A DNA stretch of 64,000 bases from Bdellovibrionales bacterium (GTDB lineage Bacteria; Bdellovibrionota; Bacteriovoracia; Bacteriovoracales; Bacteriovoracaceae): positions 1-64,000 of the forward strand of contig JABGUH010000015.1 of the NCBI GenBank assembly GCA_018646675.1, written 5' to 3'. A program made the position numbers and the translations under genes. The stretch's first letter is position 1. Each line of letters begins with the position of its first letter. The notes under the pieces were generated by a model. That model saw only the letters and a program-made list of their open reading frames with translations, made no database searches and had not been told where the DNA came from. Below are positions 37,265-46,643 of this stretch, piece after piece.

Positions 37265-40204
37265 TTAGTGACGTAATACTACACCATGATTCTTCTTGCC
37301 ATCAATCTTTATTATAAGTGGCTGTGTAGTTCTTACATGTGTTAGATATTGGCCCTCTCGGACTACTTTTTGTGTAGCAAACCACTCAAGATCTATAAAA
37401 TCTTTTGTCTGGTAGATAGTTAGATAAATGACTCCAAGCGAAGTGATATTTTGAAAAAAATGGGTCCCTTCCGAGGGGTCAGCACGGAAATCTTTGGTGG
37501 TAGTCTCCACTAGACCTGCGACCCCTGAGATATGTTGCCAGCTAACCGGGATACCAAGTAGGGAGTCGGAAGATCCCCAGCGGCCAGGGCCAATTAGAAG
37601 ATACTTGCGATCTTCTTTAACTAAAATTGCATTGAATTTATTCACCTCCTGAGCTATTTCGCGAGTTAGGTTAGTAGCAAATGAGTCAGGTTTTACAAAT
37701 ACTATATCGACAATATCTTTGGAGTTACTACGTCCGAGTGCATTGGCAGAGTAGGCTACCGGATTTTTAAGGTCGTGCTCAGTAATAGTGATATCGATAT
37801 TTTTATTCTCAGTGGTCAGTGGTCGCACTTGGAGAATTTCAAACTGGTGGGGTTGGCCCTCCTCTTGAGCAAGGTTGACCGCAAATTCGATCTCGACATC
37901 CCCTCCCATCCCCTCTTTGCTAATTTTGAGTAGATGATCAACAATCTCATTCACTGGTACCAGGTTGTGCTTAAGGATTGGGGCCATGGTAAGTACCGGA
38001 TGGCCCTTTTTAGTGAAAGCATCACGTATCCGATGGTCTTCAGGCATATAGGTGCTGACCAAGCGACGGATTGGAGCATCTTCAACACAGTCACAAATAT
38101 CTCGTTTGACTAAATTTCTCTCATCATCTACCCAGAGTTGGCGGGACTCATCATGCATCCGCAGGGAGTAGAAGTACTGTTGGGCATTTTTTAGAGAGGA
38201 GTCGACAGAGGAGAATTGGGGAAGAAGTTGAGGATAGCTAGGGGAGAAGCGAATTGCCTGCCCTCCATCCACAACAATTTTACCCAACCCTAGGGCGATA
38301 TGGGCAATTCCTTCTTTAGAGTTCATGTATTGGATGGGGTAAAAATTATGTGATTGGGCGGTACCAGAGAGGGCCGGATAGAAGTGATCGTTATGTTCTT
38401 GGCCGGTTAAACGCTGAATAATAATTCCCATCTTCTCTTCTTCAGTGCGGTGCAGCGTGGTGCGTGAGAAGGCCCTTGGCCCCTCGTAGAAGACTGAGGC
38501 GTAGATTAGTTTTACTGCAATGCAGAGCTGTTTAACCCGTTCGTTGATGTCGGGACTATTATTAGGGAGCATGTAGGTCTTGTAGAGACCGGCATATGGA
38601 CGAAACTGTCCATCTTCTAACAGGCTGGATGAGCGGACCGCCAAAGGGTACTTGACCCACTCCAGGTACATGTGAAGATCATCTTCTAGGTAGGTCGGCA
38701 GAGTGGCATCCAAAAATAGATCGGCTATTCCCTCATCAGAGAAGGCAAATTCAGTAAAGTCATGCAGATTATTGTTATTTATAAAGTGGCTATAGCAGTC
38801 AGTGGTTAGTACTAGAGAGTTTGGTATGCTGACCTCAACTTGGGGGTATTTTTGAAAAAATTTACTATTTTTTCGTAGAATCTTTGAGAGAAATGCCAAT
38901 CCACGCGCCTTACCTCCTAAGGAGCCATCACCAATTTTTAAAAATTCTGCTTCTCCATCAAAGGAGTTCTGTTTAAAAAAAGCAACCACTCCCTGTTGTT
39001 GAGCTATCCGTTTGGAATACATGGTACTTAAGAGGTGGTGACGCATGTCGTTGATATTTTCAAAGTCAGCAGAGTCAGTCGCCATAAATTTCGATGCCAG
39101 AGTTACTTCACTACGTGCCATTAGCCAGTTAACAAAGTGGTTGTTGTCACTATGGTAGCTCAGACACTCATCTGGGATCATGCCGATTGCTCGCTCCATC
39201 GCTTGTAGGTTGGAGACAGTTGTCACCTCCTCTCCATTGGGCATCCGAAAGACAAAGTCACCAAAGCCTAAGTATTGGATTAGATATTGACGGATCTCGC
39301 GGTGGAGAGAGGGGGAATTTTTATCTCGAAAGTGGGAGTGAATCTGCTCCGCCTTGTGGCGGTTATTGATCTCGGAGCTCAGTAGCAGGGTCGGAAGCTT
39401 AGGCAGCTCACTTTTCACCTGCCTTAGAAAGGAGATACCCGCCTCAGGATCAGGTACACCATTGCGAGGATAGCGAATATCGGAGAAAATTCCAATGATA
39501 AATGGCTTGAATTTTTCGTACAACTCTAACGCTTTCTCGTAGTTACCCGCCATTATAATCTTTGTTCGGGCACGAAGTTTTAGTAGGCGATGTTCCTCAT
39601 TTAAGCTGTCGTCTAAGATTGTCTGGGTCTGACCAACAATTGCTTCATAGAGTATTGGTAGAATTGAGGAGTAGTAGTAGGGGGAGTCCTCAACGACCAG
39701 TAAGACGCGCACCATGGCAGACTGGGTGTCGTGATAGACATTCATCCGATCTTCTAGCCATTTGACTATCGCCCAGAGGATTTTTCGGTCGCCACCCCAG
39801 ATAAAGACCTTGTCGATACTATTTTTAGGGATCTTGTCAGCATAGGTTGAGAGCCCATGAATGGAGTGGGCGAGGATAATCACCGGCAGATTGGGATCGC
39901 GTTTCTTGATCTCTTTGCCCAGAGTGATTGCGTCCAATCCTAGTGACTGAGGCATGGTGATGACGAGATCAAATTTTTTGCGGGCCACAATGCGAAAAGC
40001 TTCAGCATGGCGGTTAACCATCGTAAATTTAGGTGGATCAACCAGCGACACGCCACGGTAGCTGGTAAAGACGTGCTCCATAAGGCCACCATCCTCCTCC
40101 ATAATAAAGGAGTCGTAGGGGCTGGCAACAATCAAGATCTCTTTGATCCGGTGAGGCATCAGATCGTGAAAAGTTTTGAAGCTTATAGTACTGTTTTGGT
40201 CCAT
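37265..40204 (-). CDS. Tandem receiver-like / PEP-synthase N-domain fusion protein
   Basis: 979 residues. Two receiver-like domains come first: residues 20-150 (acceptor position degenerate) and 165-290 (acidic pair E172/D173, acceptor-like D242 in GIFSDIRYPRNG, no clear conserved Lys). Residues about 425-800 form a PPDK/PEP-synthase nucleotide-binding domain (DGSLGGKARGLAFLSK; YPLAVRSSSLLEDGQFRPYAGLYKTYM; EIEFAVNL...FEILQVRPL). The swivelling phospho-histidine and PEP-binding domains are absent; instead a C-terminal region contains LLIGPGRWGSSDSLLGIPVSW. It is therefore not a functional PEP synthase but probably an ATP-binding or phosphotransfer regulator. It is upstream of gdhA and divergent from the hydrogenase operon. 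Confidence 0.88.
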   Translation of the reverse strand: MDQNSTISFKTFHDLMPHRIKEILIVASPYDSFIMEEDGGLMEHVFTSYRGVSLVDPPKFTMVNRHAEAFRIVARKKFDLVITMPQSLGLDAITLGKEIKKRDPNLPVIILAHSIHGLSTYADKIPKNSIDKVFIWGGDRKILWAIVKWLEDRMNVYHDTQSAMVRVLLVVEDSPYYYSSILPILYEAIVGQTQTILDDSLNEEHRLLKLRARTKIIMAGNYEKALELYEKFKPFIIGIFSDIRYPRNGVPDPEAGISFLRQVKSELPKLPTLLLSSEINNRHKAEQIHSHFRDKNSPSLHREIRQYLIQYLGFGDFVFRMPNGEEVTTVSNLQAMERAIGMIPDECLSYHSDNNHFVNWLMARSEVTLASKFMATDSADFENINDMRHHLLSTMYSKRIAQQQGVVAFFKQNSFDGEAEFLKIGDGSLGGKARGLAFLSKILRKNSKFFQKYPQVEVSIPNSLVLTTDCYSHFINNNNLHDFTEFAFSDEGIADLFLDATLPTYLEDDLHMYLEWVKYPLAVRSSSLLEDGQFRPYAGLYKTYMLPNNSPDINERVKQLCIAVKLIYASVFYEGPRAFSRTTLHRTEEEKMGIIIQRLTGQEHNDHFYPALSGTAQSHNFYPIQYMNSKEGIAHIALGLGKIVVDGGQAIRFSPSYPQLLPQFSSVDSSLKNAQQYFYSLRMHDESRQLWVDDERNLVKRDICDCVEDAPIRRLVSTYMPEDHRIRDAFTKKGHPVLTMAPILKHNLVPVNEIVDHLLKISKEGMGGDVEIEFAVNLAQEEGQPHQFEILQVRPLTTENKNIDITITEHDLKNPVAYSANALGRSNSKDIVDIVFVKPDSFATNLTREIAQEVNKFNAILVKEDRKYLLIGPGRWGSSDSLLGIPVSWQHISGVAGLVETTTKDFRADPSEGTHFFQNITSLGVIYLTIYQTKDFIDLEWFATQKVVREGQYLTHVRTTQPLIIKIDGKKNHGVVLRH

Positions 40205-40240
40205 TATATTACTTAATTTGCCTTAAGCTAAAGTTGTTCG

Positions 40241-40297
40241 TCAGCTAACATTTTAGCTGATAAAGCTCATAAAAAAAAGAACTTGTCGGTGTATAAT
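40241..40297. promoter_or_regulatory. Divergent control region with inverted repeat and TATAAT
   Basis: TCAGCTAA-CATT-TTAGCTGA (40241-40260) is a perfect 8-bp inverted repeat between the divergent fusion gene and hydrogenase operon. It overlaps a minus-strand TAAAAT (40253-40248). A plus-strand TATAAT (40292-40297) faces the hydrogenase genes but lacks a -35, so an activator or alternative sigma factor may be needed. Confidence 0.4.
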
Positions 40298-40360
40298 ACC
40301 TCTAATTTATAGCGCATACTGTTGTCGAATTTTTAATAACTAACTTGCCTGGAGTGTGTT

Positions 40361-41389
40361 ATGGCCAATTACTTTATTAGTGATAGTGAGTTCATACCCT
40401 TTGTACGAAGGATGATTGAGGGAAACGAAGTGATCGCCCCAGTGGCCAAGAAGAGCAAATTTGTCTTTGCTAAATTGGAGAGTGCGGAGGAGTTACGCCT
40501 TGATTATGATGTAACAATTCTTCCTCCCAAGAAGGAATTTTTTCCCCCTTGTCAAAAGTTGCTAGAGTTTGATTGCGGTAAGTTTTCAGGCTGTATCGAT
40601 CCTCAGGAGAAGATTCTGTTCGGGGTACACTTTTATGACATTAAAGGGCTGGACATGACTGATTTTCTCTTTGAGGAGAGAAATGCTGATATGAATTACC
40701 TGGCCAATCGTAACAAGGCTACCGTTATCGGTTCTAGCATCCAGACTATTTCTGAACGAGCCTTTTGGGGTTCAGTTGGAAAAGAGGTGAAGGCAAAGGG
40801 ACATGATGGTTTTATTACCAAAATTGGTGGTGGACATATTTATGAGACTAGGACAGCAAAAGGTGAGCAACTGGTTCAATTTGGAAATTTTGAGAAAGCA
40901 ATTGATGCTCAGATGAGTGAAGCTGATCGAGTCAATCAAGATATAATGGATAAGTGTCCTGAAAAGTTAAACTATAGTTCAAAAGAGATCTCTGAAAAGG
41001 TACGTGCCTCCTTTTCCAATATTGGATTGTGGGAGGAGTTGGCCCATGACTGTTTCTCCTGTGGGTCATGTAATACTACCTGCCCCACCTGTTACTGCTT
41101 TGATGTTCAAGATGACTGGAATGTGGATCAGAAAACTGGTGATCGTAAGCGATACTGGGACTCCTGCTTGACTACTGACTTTGCTAAAATCTCTCTCGGT
41201 GCCGGTAATACTGAGAATTTTAGGACCGAGCGTGGTGAGCGTTTTCGACACCGCTTTATGCGAAAGGGAACCTATCTGAATGAGAAGCTAGGTGGCCCCG
41301 CTTGTACTGGCTGTGGCCGTTGTTCACTCGCTTGTACTGCCGATATCGCGGACCCAGTTCATGTCTATAACAGAATAATGGAGGCTTGA
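40361..41389 (+). CDS. hydB: [NiFe]-hydrogenase (group 3b type) iron-sulfur beta subunit
   Basis: Electron-transfer subunit of a cytosolic NAD(P)-linked hydrogenase/sulfhydrogenase. 342 residues; N-terminal part (to about 215) matches the beta-subunit fold (LEFDCGKFSGCIDPQEKILFGVHFYDIKGLDMTD), followed by two 4Fe-4S motifs: CFSCGSCNTTCPTCYCFD and CTGCGRCSLACTADIADP. It opens a tightly packed operon: 1 bp to the flavin subunit. The symbol follows the Pyrococcus HydBGDA naming. The 156-bp divergent region upstream holds the inverted repeat. Confidence 0.9.
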   Translation: MANYFISDSEFIPFVRRMIEGNEVIAPVAKKSKFVFAKLESAEELRLDYDVTILPPKKEFFPPCQKLLEFDCGKFSGCIDPQEKILFGVHFYDIKGLDMTDFLFEERNADMNYLANRNKATVIGSSIQTISERAFWGSVGKEVKAKGHDGFITKIGGGHIYETRTAKGEQLVQFGNFEKAIDAQMSEADRVNQDIMDKCPEKLNYSSKEISEKVRASFSNIGLWEELAHDCFSCGSCNTTCPTCYCFDVQDDWNVDQKTGDRKRYWDSCLTTDFAKISLGAGNTENFRTERGERFRHRFMRKGTYLNEKLGGPACTGCGRCSLACTADIADPVHVYNRIMEA

Positions 41390-41390
41390 T

Positions 41391-42242
41391 ATGTGTGATA
41401 ATTGTGGATGTTCAGAAATGGAAGGGAGAGAGAATATATTTCTTCCCAAAGAGGTAAAAATCTTACGGGCCGAGCAGGTGACTGAGCATGAAAAACATTT
41501 TACTTTGCGGATGGCAGATGAGTCTCCATTTAACTTTACTCCGGGCCAGATACTAGAGGTCTCGATGTTTGGCTTTGGCGAAATTCCAATTGGGTTGGCC
41601 AGCTCGCCAGTTAGAACTGCCAGCTTTGATATTGTTATTCGTGGGGTTGGACGAGTATCAAATGCTATCAACCAGCTAGGCAAAGGTGACTCTCTCTTTA
41701 TTCGCGGCCCCTACGGTAATGGCTTCGATTTAGAAAATATGCGAGGTAATAACGTGTTGGTCGTTGCCGGTGGTATTGGCTTGTGTCCGACTAGAAGTTT
41801 GATTCAATATATTATTGACCGCCGAGAGGAGTTTAAGAACTTCACCCTTTTCTATGGTACTAAAGATCCAAAATCTCAGATGTTTCACGATGACTTAGCC
41901 TATATGAGAAAGGCTGCAGATATTCAGTATTTTGAGACCGTTGATAGGCCAGATGATAATTGGCAAGGCCATGTTGGTTTGATTACCGAGCTGTTTAAGA
42001 GGACAGAGGTAACGGCTGATACCCGGGCGGTCATTTGTGGACCTCCTATCATGTTTAAATTTGTTATGCGCGAACTACATACGTTAGGTTTGGCCGCAGA
42101 TAATATCTATGTGGATCTGGAGCGAAGAATGAAGTGTGGTGTTGGTAAATGTGGCCACTGTCAGATTAACGATCAATATGTCTGTACTGATGGGCCGGTA
42201 TTTAAGAGTAGTGAAATTGATAATCTAGAGGAGGCATTATAA
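41391..42242 (+). CDS. hydG: [NiFe]-hydrogenase FAD/NAD(P)-binding gamma subunit
   Basis: Flavoprotein subunit that passes electrons between NAD(P)H and the iron-sulfur chain. 283 residues: a Cys-rich start (MCDNCGC), a ferredoxin-reductase-type FAD domain (about 15-100), an NAD(P)-binding domain (VVAGGIGLCPTRSLIQYI, near 120), and a C-terminal 2Fe-2S motif MKCGVGKCGHCQI...YVC. This is the PyrK/HydG family layout. The stop overlaps the next ATG by one base, so subunits are made coordinately. Confidence 0.92.
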   Translation: MCDNCGCSEMEGRENIFLPKEVKILRAEQVTEHEKHFTLRMADESPFNFTPGQILEVSMFGFGEIPIGLASSPVRTASFDIVIRGVGRVSNAINQLGKGDSLFIRGPYGNGFDLENMRGNNVLVVAGGIGLCPTRSLIQYIIDRREEFKNFTLFYGTKDPKSQMFHDDLAYMRKAADIQYFETVDRPDDNWQGHVGLITELFKRTEVTADTRAVICGPPIMFKFVMRELHTLGLAADNIYVDLERRMKCGVGKCGHCQINDQYVCTDGPVFKSSEIDNLEEAL

Positions 42243-42988
42243 TGGGAAAGCCAAAGGTCGGATTTTTTGATTTCGCCAGCTGCGAAGGGTGTCAGATCGA
42301 GTTAACAAATTATGGTGATGCTGCTTTTTTAGAGCTATTAAACCATATTGATATTGTGGAGTTTCGCGAAGCGATGAGTGAGAAGGCTGATCAGCTGGAT
42401 ATCGCATTTATCGAAGGGAGTTTCACTCGGGAAGCAGATCGTGCCCGTTTGGAAGAGATTCGTAATCGCAGTGGTGTGGTTATCTCCTACGGTGCTTGTG
42501 CCTCTACTGGTGGTATCAATGCTCTGAAAAATCACCAAGATGATTATACCAAGTGTGTCTACGGTGAAGATGCCAATATGCCTCATCTAAATAGCCAAAA
42601 GGCGATGCCAATCTCCGAGGCGATCAAGGTTGACTTTCAAGTTTTGGGTTGTCCAATGGATCGTACTGAGTTTGTCAATATCGTCTCTCATCTACTACAT
42701 GGTAAAGAGCCGGTGGTTCCTAATCATCCTGTCTGTGTCGAGTGCAAGCGTAATGAGACCGTCTGTCGCTTTGATGACGGCGATCACTGTGTTGGTCAGG
42801 TGGCACGTGCCGGCTGTGGCGCTCCCTGTCCTGCAGATGGCATTCCTTGTGAAGCATGTCGTGGCTTTGTAGATGATGCTAATGAGGAGGCGTTGAAAAA
42901 AGTATTGGTAGATCGGGGTGGTCTCTCTATGGCAAGGGCCGAGAGTAAAACCAGAATGTTTACTGCAAATTTGAGGAGTGATCGATGA
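42242..42988 (+). CDS. hydD: [NiFe]-hydrogenase small (delta) subunit
   Basis: Carries the iron-sulfur clusters next to the active site. 248 residues with no Tat signal, consistent with a cytosolic enzyme. The proximal-cluster motif is CEGCQIELTNYG, with GACASTGG and further Cys (HPVCVECKRNETVC; CGAPCPADGIPCEAC) for three 4Fe-4S clusters. The length and the PADGIPCEACRG ending are typical of group 3 soluble hydrogenases. ATGA overlap (42985-42988) with the large-subunit gene. Confidence 0.95.
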   Translation: MGKPKVGFFDFASCEGCQIELTNYGDAAFLELLNHIDIVEFREAMSEKADQLDIAFIEGSFTREADRARLEEIRNRSGVVISYGACASTGGINALKNHQDDYTKCVYGEDANMPHLNSQKAMPISEAIKVDFQVLGCPMDRTEFVNIVSHLLHGKEPVVPNHPVCVECKRNETVCRFDDGDHCVGQVARAGCGAPCPADGIPCEACRGFVDDANEEALKKVLVDRGGLSMARAESKTRMFTANLRSDR

Positions 42989-44301
42989 AGAAGGATATCA
43001 ATATTAATGTTCACCACCTAACTCGGGTGGAAGGACATGGCAATATTCGAGTCAATGTTAAAAGTGGAAAGATAGAGAAGTGTGAGTGGCAGGTACCAGA
43101 AGCTCCCCGCTTTTTTGAGGCGATGATTCGTGGACGTCACTACTCAGAAGTGGCAAGAATTACCAGTAGAATTTGTGGGATCTGTTCCGTTGGCCACACT
43201 TTAGCATCTATTCGTGGAACTGAGTGTGCTCTAGGTATTAATGAGACATGGCAGACTAATCGTTTGCGAACTCTTCTAAAGCATGCAGAGAATTTTGACT
43301 CTCACATTTTACATATCTACTTTTTGATCGCACCAGATCTCCTAGGAGCACCTTCAGTCTTTCCACTAGTTGCTACTCATGGTGAAGTAGTGGCCCGGGC
43401 CCTGAAGTTAAAGCGTTTGGGACATGAGTGGGGAGCAGCTCTTGCTGGTCGAACGACACACCCAACCACCGCTATTCCTGGTGGTTTCTCCAAGCTGCCA
43501 ACGGAAGCAGAGCTTAAGGCATTAAAAGAGAAGATGGTGGCGGCAGTTCCAGATTTAGAAGAGACGATTAAGACCGTCGCTTCCTTGGCACCAAACATTC
43601 CCGCCTTTAACCGCCCAACAGAGTACATGGCGTTGGCAGCTGATGATCACTATGCTGTCTATGATGGCGAGATTCAGACGGTACTGCCTGACGGTGATAA
43701 GAAACGTTACTCTATTCAAGATTACAAGAGTGTAACTAATGAGTGGGTTTCACCCCAGTCCACCGCCAAGTTCTGTAAGAACCGTCTTGATAGTTATGCT
43801 GCTGGGGCCCTAGCACGTTTCAACAACAACTATGAATTTTTACATCCAAATGCCAAGGCGTTGGCCGAGACACTTGGGATGAGTCCAGTGGTTGGGAATC
43901 CTTACTTAAACAGTGCTGCTCAGTTGATAGAAGTTGTTCACGCCGTTTATGACTCACTTGAGATTATTGACCAGCTATTAAGTAAAGGGATCAATAGTGA
44001 GGAACTTCAGAAGCCAACCAAGTACTCCACCGGAGCGGGGGCGGTAGAGGTACCACGTGGGATTCTCTTTCATGAGTATACTTATGACAAAGAGGGGATC
44101 TGCGTCAGTGGCAACTGTATTATCCCCACTAATCAAAACCATGCAAATATTCAAATGGATTTTGATGCTCTAGTTCCGGAGTTATTAGAACAGAATAAAA
44201 GTGAAGCGGAGATGGAGTTGGCACTAGAGATGTTAGTGCGAGCCTACGATCCATGTATCTCCTGTTCAACTCACTTTTTGAAGGTTGAGTTTGTCAACTG
44301 A
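42985..44301 (+). CDS. hydA: [NiFe]-hydrogenase large (alpha) subunit
   Basis: Holds the Ni-Fe(CN)2CO site. 438 residues. Both nickel-binding motifs are intact: RICGICSVGH with C64 and C67, and DPCISCSTH with C424, C427 and H430. Only eight residues follow H430 (F431-N438), the expected C-terminal peptide removed by the maturation protease after nickel insertion. The HHLTRVEGHGN start is family-typical. It should reversibly oxidise H2 with NAD(P), and may reduce sulfur compounds; direction in vivo is unknown. The HypABCDEF factors needed for assembly are not in this window. Confidence 0.95.
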   Translation: MKKDININVHHLTRVEGHGNIRVNVKSGKIEKCEWQVPEAPRFFEAMIRGRHYSEVARITSRICGICSVGHTLASIRGTECALGINETWQTNRLRTLLKHAENFDSHILHIYFLIAPDLLGAPSVFPLVATHGEVVARALKLKRLGHEWGAALAGRTTHPTTAIPGGFSKLPTEAELKALKEKMVAAVPDLEETIKTVASLAPNIPAFNRPTEYMALAADDHYAVYDGEIQTVLPDGDKKRYSIQDYKSVTNEWVSPQSTAKFCKNRLDSYAAGALARFNNNYEFLHPNAKALAETLGMSPVVGNPYLNSAAQLIEVVHAVYDSLEIIDQLLSKGINSEELQKPTKYSTGAGAVEVPRGILFHEYTYDKEGICVSGNCIIPTNQNHANIQMDFDALVPELLEQNKSEAEMELALEMLVRAYDPCISCSTHFLKVEFVN

Positions 44302-44791
44302 TCCTCGTCAAGAGAGTTCAAGTCAGCATGATCAGTGTTGCCGGTATCTGATTGGTATCGGCAACTACTCGATGCTAGATGATAGTATTGGTATTCGAGT
44401 AATCGAAGCGGTGGTAGAGCGTGAGCTGGATCAAGGTTTTCGTGCTTTGGATCTCTCTGGCAACCTACTCAATCTTTTAACCTACTTTCGAGCCGATGTA
44501 GATCAGATCGTGGTAGTCGACTCCACCCAGATGGGCTCGGCACCAGGAACCTATCGATTTTTTACTCCTGATTTAGTCAGAAGTGAAAAAGAGTTGGGCA
44601 ACTTTAGCACTCACGAAGGTGATATGTTGAAGGTGGTAGAGCTGGCCCGGCAGATGAACTATCCCATTCCCAAACTATCTATTTTGGGGATTGAACCGAA
44701 AGAGATTTGTGATCAGTTTGGACTATCTTTAGAGTTGAAACAAAAAATGGATGAATACGTTTTGGCTGCAGTTGAAGCAATCGGCGCTTGA
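44285..44791 (+). CDS. Hydrogenase maturation protease (HyaD/HycI family)
   Basis: Endopeptidase that cleaves the large-subunit C-terminus once nickel is in place. 168 residues: YLIGIGNYSMLDDSIGIRVIE matches GIGN..GDDG..V, with Asp for nickel sensing in LDDSIG, and VVVDSTQMGSAPGTYRFF supplies the second metal-binding acidic site. The reading frame starts at TTG 44285 (or TTG 44291) inside the hydA end, so translation is coupled to the large subunit. No Shine-Dalgarno or ATG fits better. It ends 4 bp before the convergent nadE stop. Confidence 0.9.
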   Translation: MSLSTDPRQESSSQHDQCCRYLIGIGNYSMLDDSIGIRVIEAVVERELDQGFRALDLSGNLLNLLTYFRADVDQIVVVDSTQMGSAPGTYRFFTPDLVRSEKELGNFSTHEGDMLKVVELARQMNYPIPKLSILGIEPKEICDQFGLSLELKQKMDEYVLAAVEAIGA

Positions 44792-44795
44792 TATT

Positions 44796-46541
44796 CTAGA
44801 AGCTGGTGATCGGTACTCGGTGGCCAAAACCGAAACTTTTTGATTTTAGCTTAACAATTGGGCAGAATTGAAACCTTTTATACTCACTTCTTTTAAAAAG
44901 TTTAAGCACCATCTCAACTTCATCATGATTGAATCCGAATTTATCAAAATTATTCAAGTCGAGGTGGTCACTTAAAATCCCCTCTAAAATAGCGTCTAGC
45001 TTAGGATAGGGAAGAAGTGAGTGATCATCTTGTTGGCCATCCCGCAGTTCCGCCGTTGGTGGCCGCTCAATAATTGCAGGTGGAATGATATTTTGATACT
45101 TCTGATTGATATAGCGGGAAAGATCGAAAATCTCGCTTTTGTAGAGATCTCCCAGCAGACTTAAGGCACCAACACTATCTCCATACTGGGTGGAGTAGCC
45201 GACCGCTAACTCCGACTTATTTGAGGTGTTGATCACCATTGCATTGCTAGTATTAGAGCGAGTATAGAGCAGCATACTGCGCAGACGGCTTTGGACATTC
45301 TCGTCTGCTATTCCGACAAGCTCCTCACTGTAGCACTCTTTCATTACGTTGCGAGTGACGGAGTGGAGAAACTTAATCGGTAGGCGGGTCAAAGGGATGG
45401 AGAGGTTTGTACATAGTTCTTCTGATAGATCAGAGCTTAGACCAGAGGAGTAAACTCCTGGCATAAAGATCGCTTCTAAATGTTCACCTGGTCTTAACGC
45501 CATTTTGGCAATAGTCAGTACCAAGGCTGAGTCAAGCCCTCCAGAGAGAGCTACTAGGAAACTCTTAAAACCGCACTTATCAGCATACTCTCGTAGTGCA
45601 AAAGTTAGAGCTAAAGTTATATCATGGCAGTTCCTCTCACTTAACTCTTTTAGGGTGGGGGCACTACTATTTAGCACCGATAGTGTCTGGGATAGATCAA
45701 CTTCATCCTCAATTGCAGGCATTGGTGCATCTTTTTTGCTAAATTCGGATTTTATGGCCGCTAGCTCAAAGGTGCAGGTGTCTGGTTGAAAGAGTGCCAG
45801 TTGATGAGTTATCTCCTTGCCATTATAGACGAAGCTGTGTCCATCAAACAGAATCTCATCTTCACCGCCGACCCGGTTAACATAGGCAACAGGTGCCTTG
45901 AGGTAGAGGGAGAGCTGTTCTACCCGCTCGGTTCGCATAAGATGTTTATTTAAAGTAAAAGGGCTGGCACTTAGGTTGATGACTAGATCTAACTTGATGC
46001 CACTACTATCCATTAGCTTTTTTAACTCACAATCAGGTCGGTAGTGGTGAGAGGAGTGTGGCCAAATATCTTCACAGATAGTTAGTCCGATGTGGTGTCC
46101 AGCAAAACCGATAATTTTGGGACTGTCTCCGGGAGTAAAGTATTTTTTTTCATCAAAAATGTCGTAGTTGGGAAGAACTGTTTTGCTGTAGATTACTGTC
46201 AACTCCTCTCCTGGGATCAGCTGGAAGATGACATTTTGAATTTGAAAGGGGTGGCTTCCCTCCTCTTTGGAAAATGTGTAGTGGAGTCCCCCCAGTAGAT
46301 AACACTCATCCTCTCTTTTTTTCATTTTACTAGAGATTTGGCCGATTTTTGCTAGTAGTGTCAAATAGCTGGTAATAAATGGTTTTTGGAAACAGAGATC
46401 TTTTAAGGGGTATCCAGTCAAAAAGAGTTCCGGAAAGAGGTGTAGACCATCCTCTTTTTTCTCCATTGCTTGATACAAGTATTCGAAAATAGAATCAAAA
46501 TCAGCAATTTGTTGAGATGTTTGGTGAAGATGTATTTTCAC
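44796..46541 (-). CDS. nadE: Glutamine-dependent NAD+ synthetase
   Basis: Converts nicotinate adenine dinucleotide to NAD+ with ATP, using ammonia from glutamine. About 581 residues from a GTG at 46541: an N-terminal nitrilase-type amidase (FPELFLTGYP glutamate, a Lys in SKTVLPNYDIFDE, Cys in LTICEDIWP) and a C-terminal synthetase domain with the P-loop LVALSGGLDSALVL and NTSNKSELAVGYSTQYGD. The open frame extends to 46784, but the extension is not family-like and overlaps trmFO; the GTG before KIHLHQTS aligns with known N-termini. Gly/Gln tunnel architecture implies a single-enzyme route. Confidence 0.94.
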   Translation of the reverse strand: MKIHLHQTSQQIADFDSIFEYLYQAMEKKEDGLHLFPELFLTGYPLKDLCFQKPFITSYLTLLAKIGQISSKMKKREDECYLLGGLHYTFSKEEGSHPFQIQNVIFQLIPGEELTVIYSKTVLPNYDIFDEKKYFTPGDSPKIIGFAGHHIGLTICEDIWPHSSHHYRPDCELKKLMDSSGIKLDLVINLSASPFTLNKHLMRTERVEQLSLYLKAPVAYVNRVGGEDEILFDGHSFVYNGKEITHQLALFQPDTCTFELAAIKSEFSKKDAPMPAIEDEVDLSQTLSVLNSSAPTLKELSERNCHDITLALTFALREYADKCGFKSFLVALSGGLDSALVLTIAKMALRPGEHLEAIFMPGVYSSGLSSDLSEELCTNLSIPLTRLPIKFLHSVTRNVMKECYSEELVGIADENVQSRLRSMLLYTRSNTSNAMVINTSNKSELAVGYSTQYGDSVGALSLLGDLYKSEIFDLSRYINQKYQNIIPPAIIERPPTAELRDGQQDDHSLLPYPKLDAILEGILSDHLDLNNFDKFGFNHDEVEMVLKLFKRSEYKRFQFCPIVKLKSKSFGFGHRVPITSF

Positions 46542-46643
46542 TGTAACTTTAAAACTCCCTACCCTATGGATGGTTGACTTTTGACTAGAAAACAACCTAA
46601 GTATCACTGAATATCGCTTTAATTCAAGGTAAAAATCATCGAT

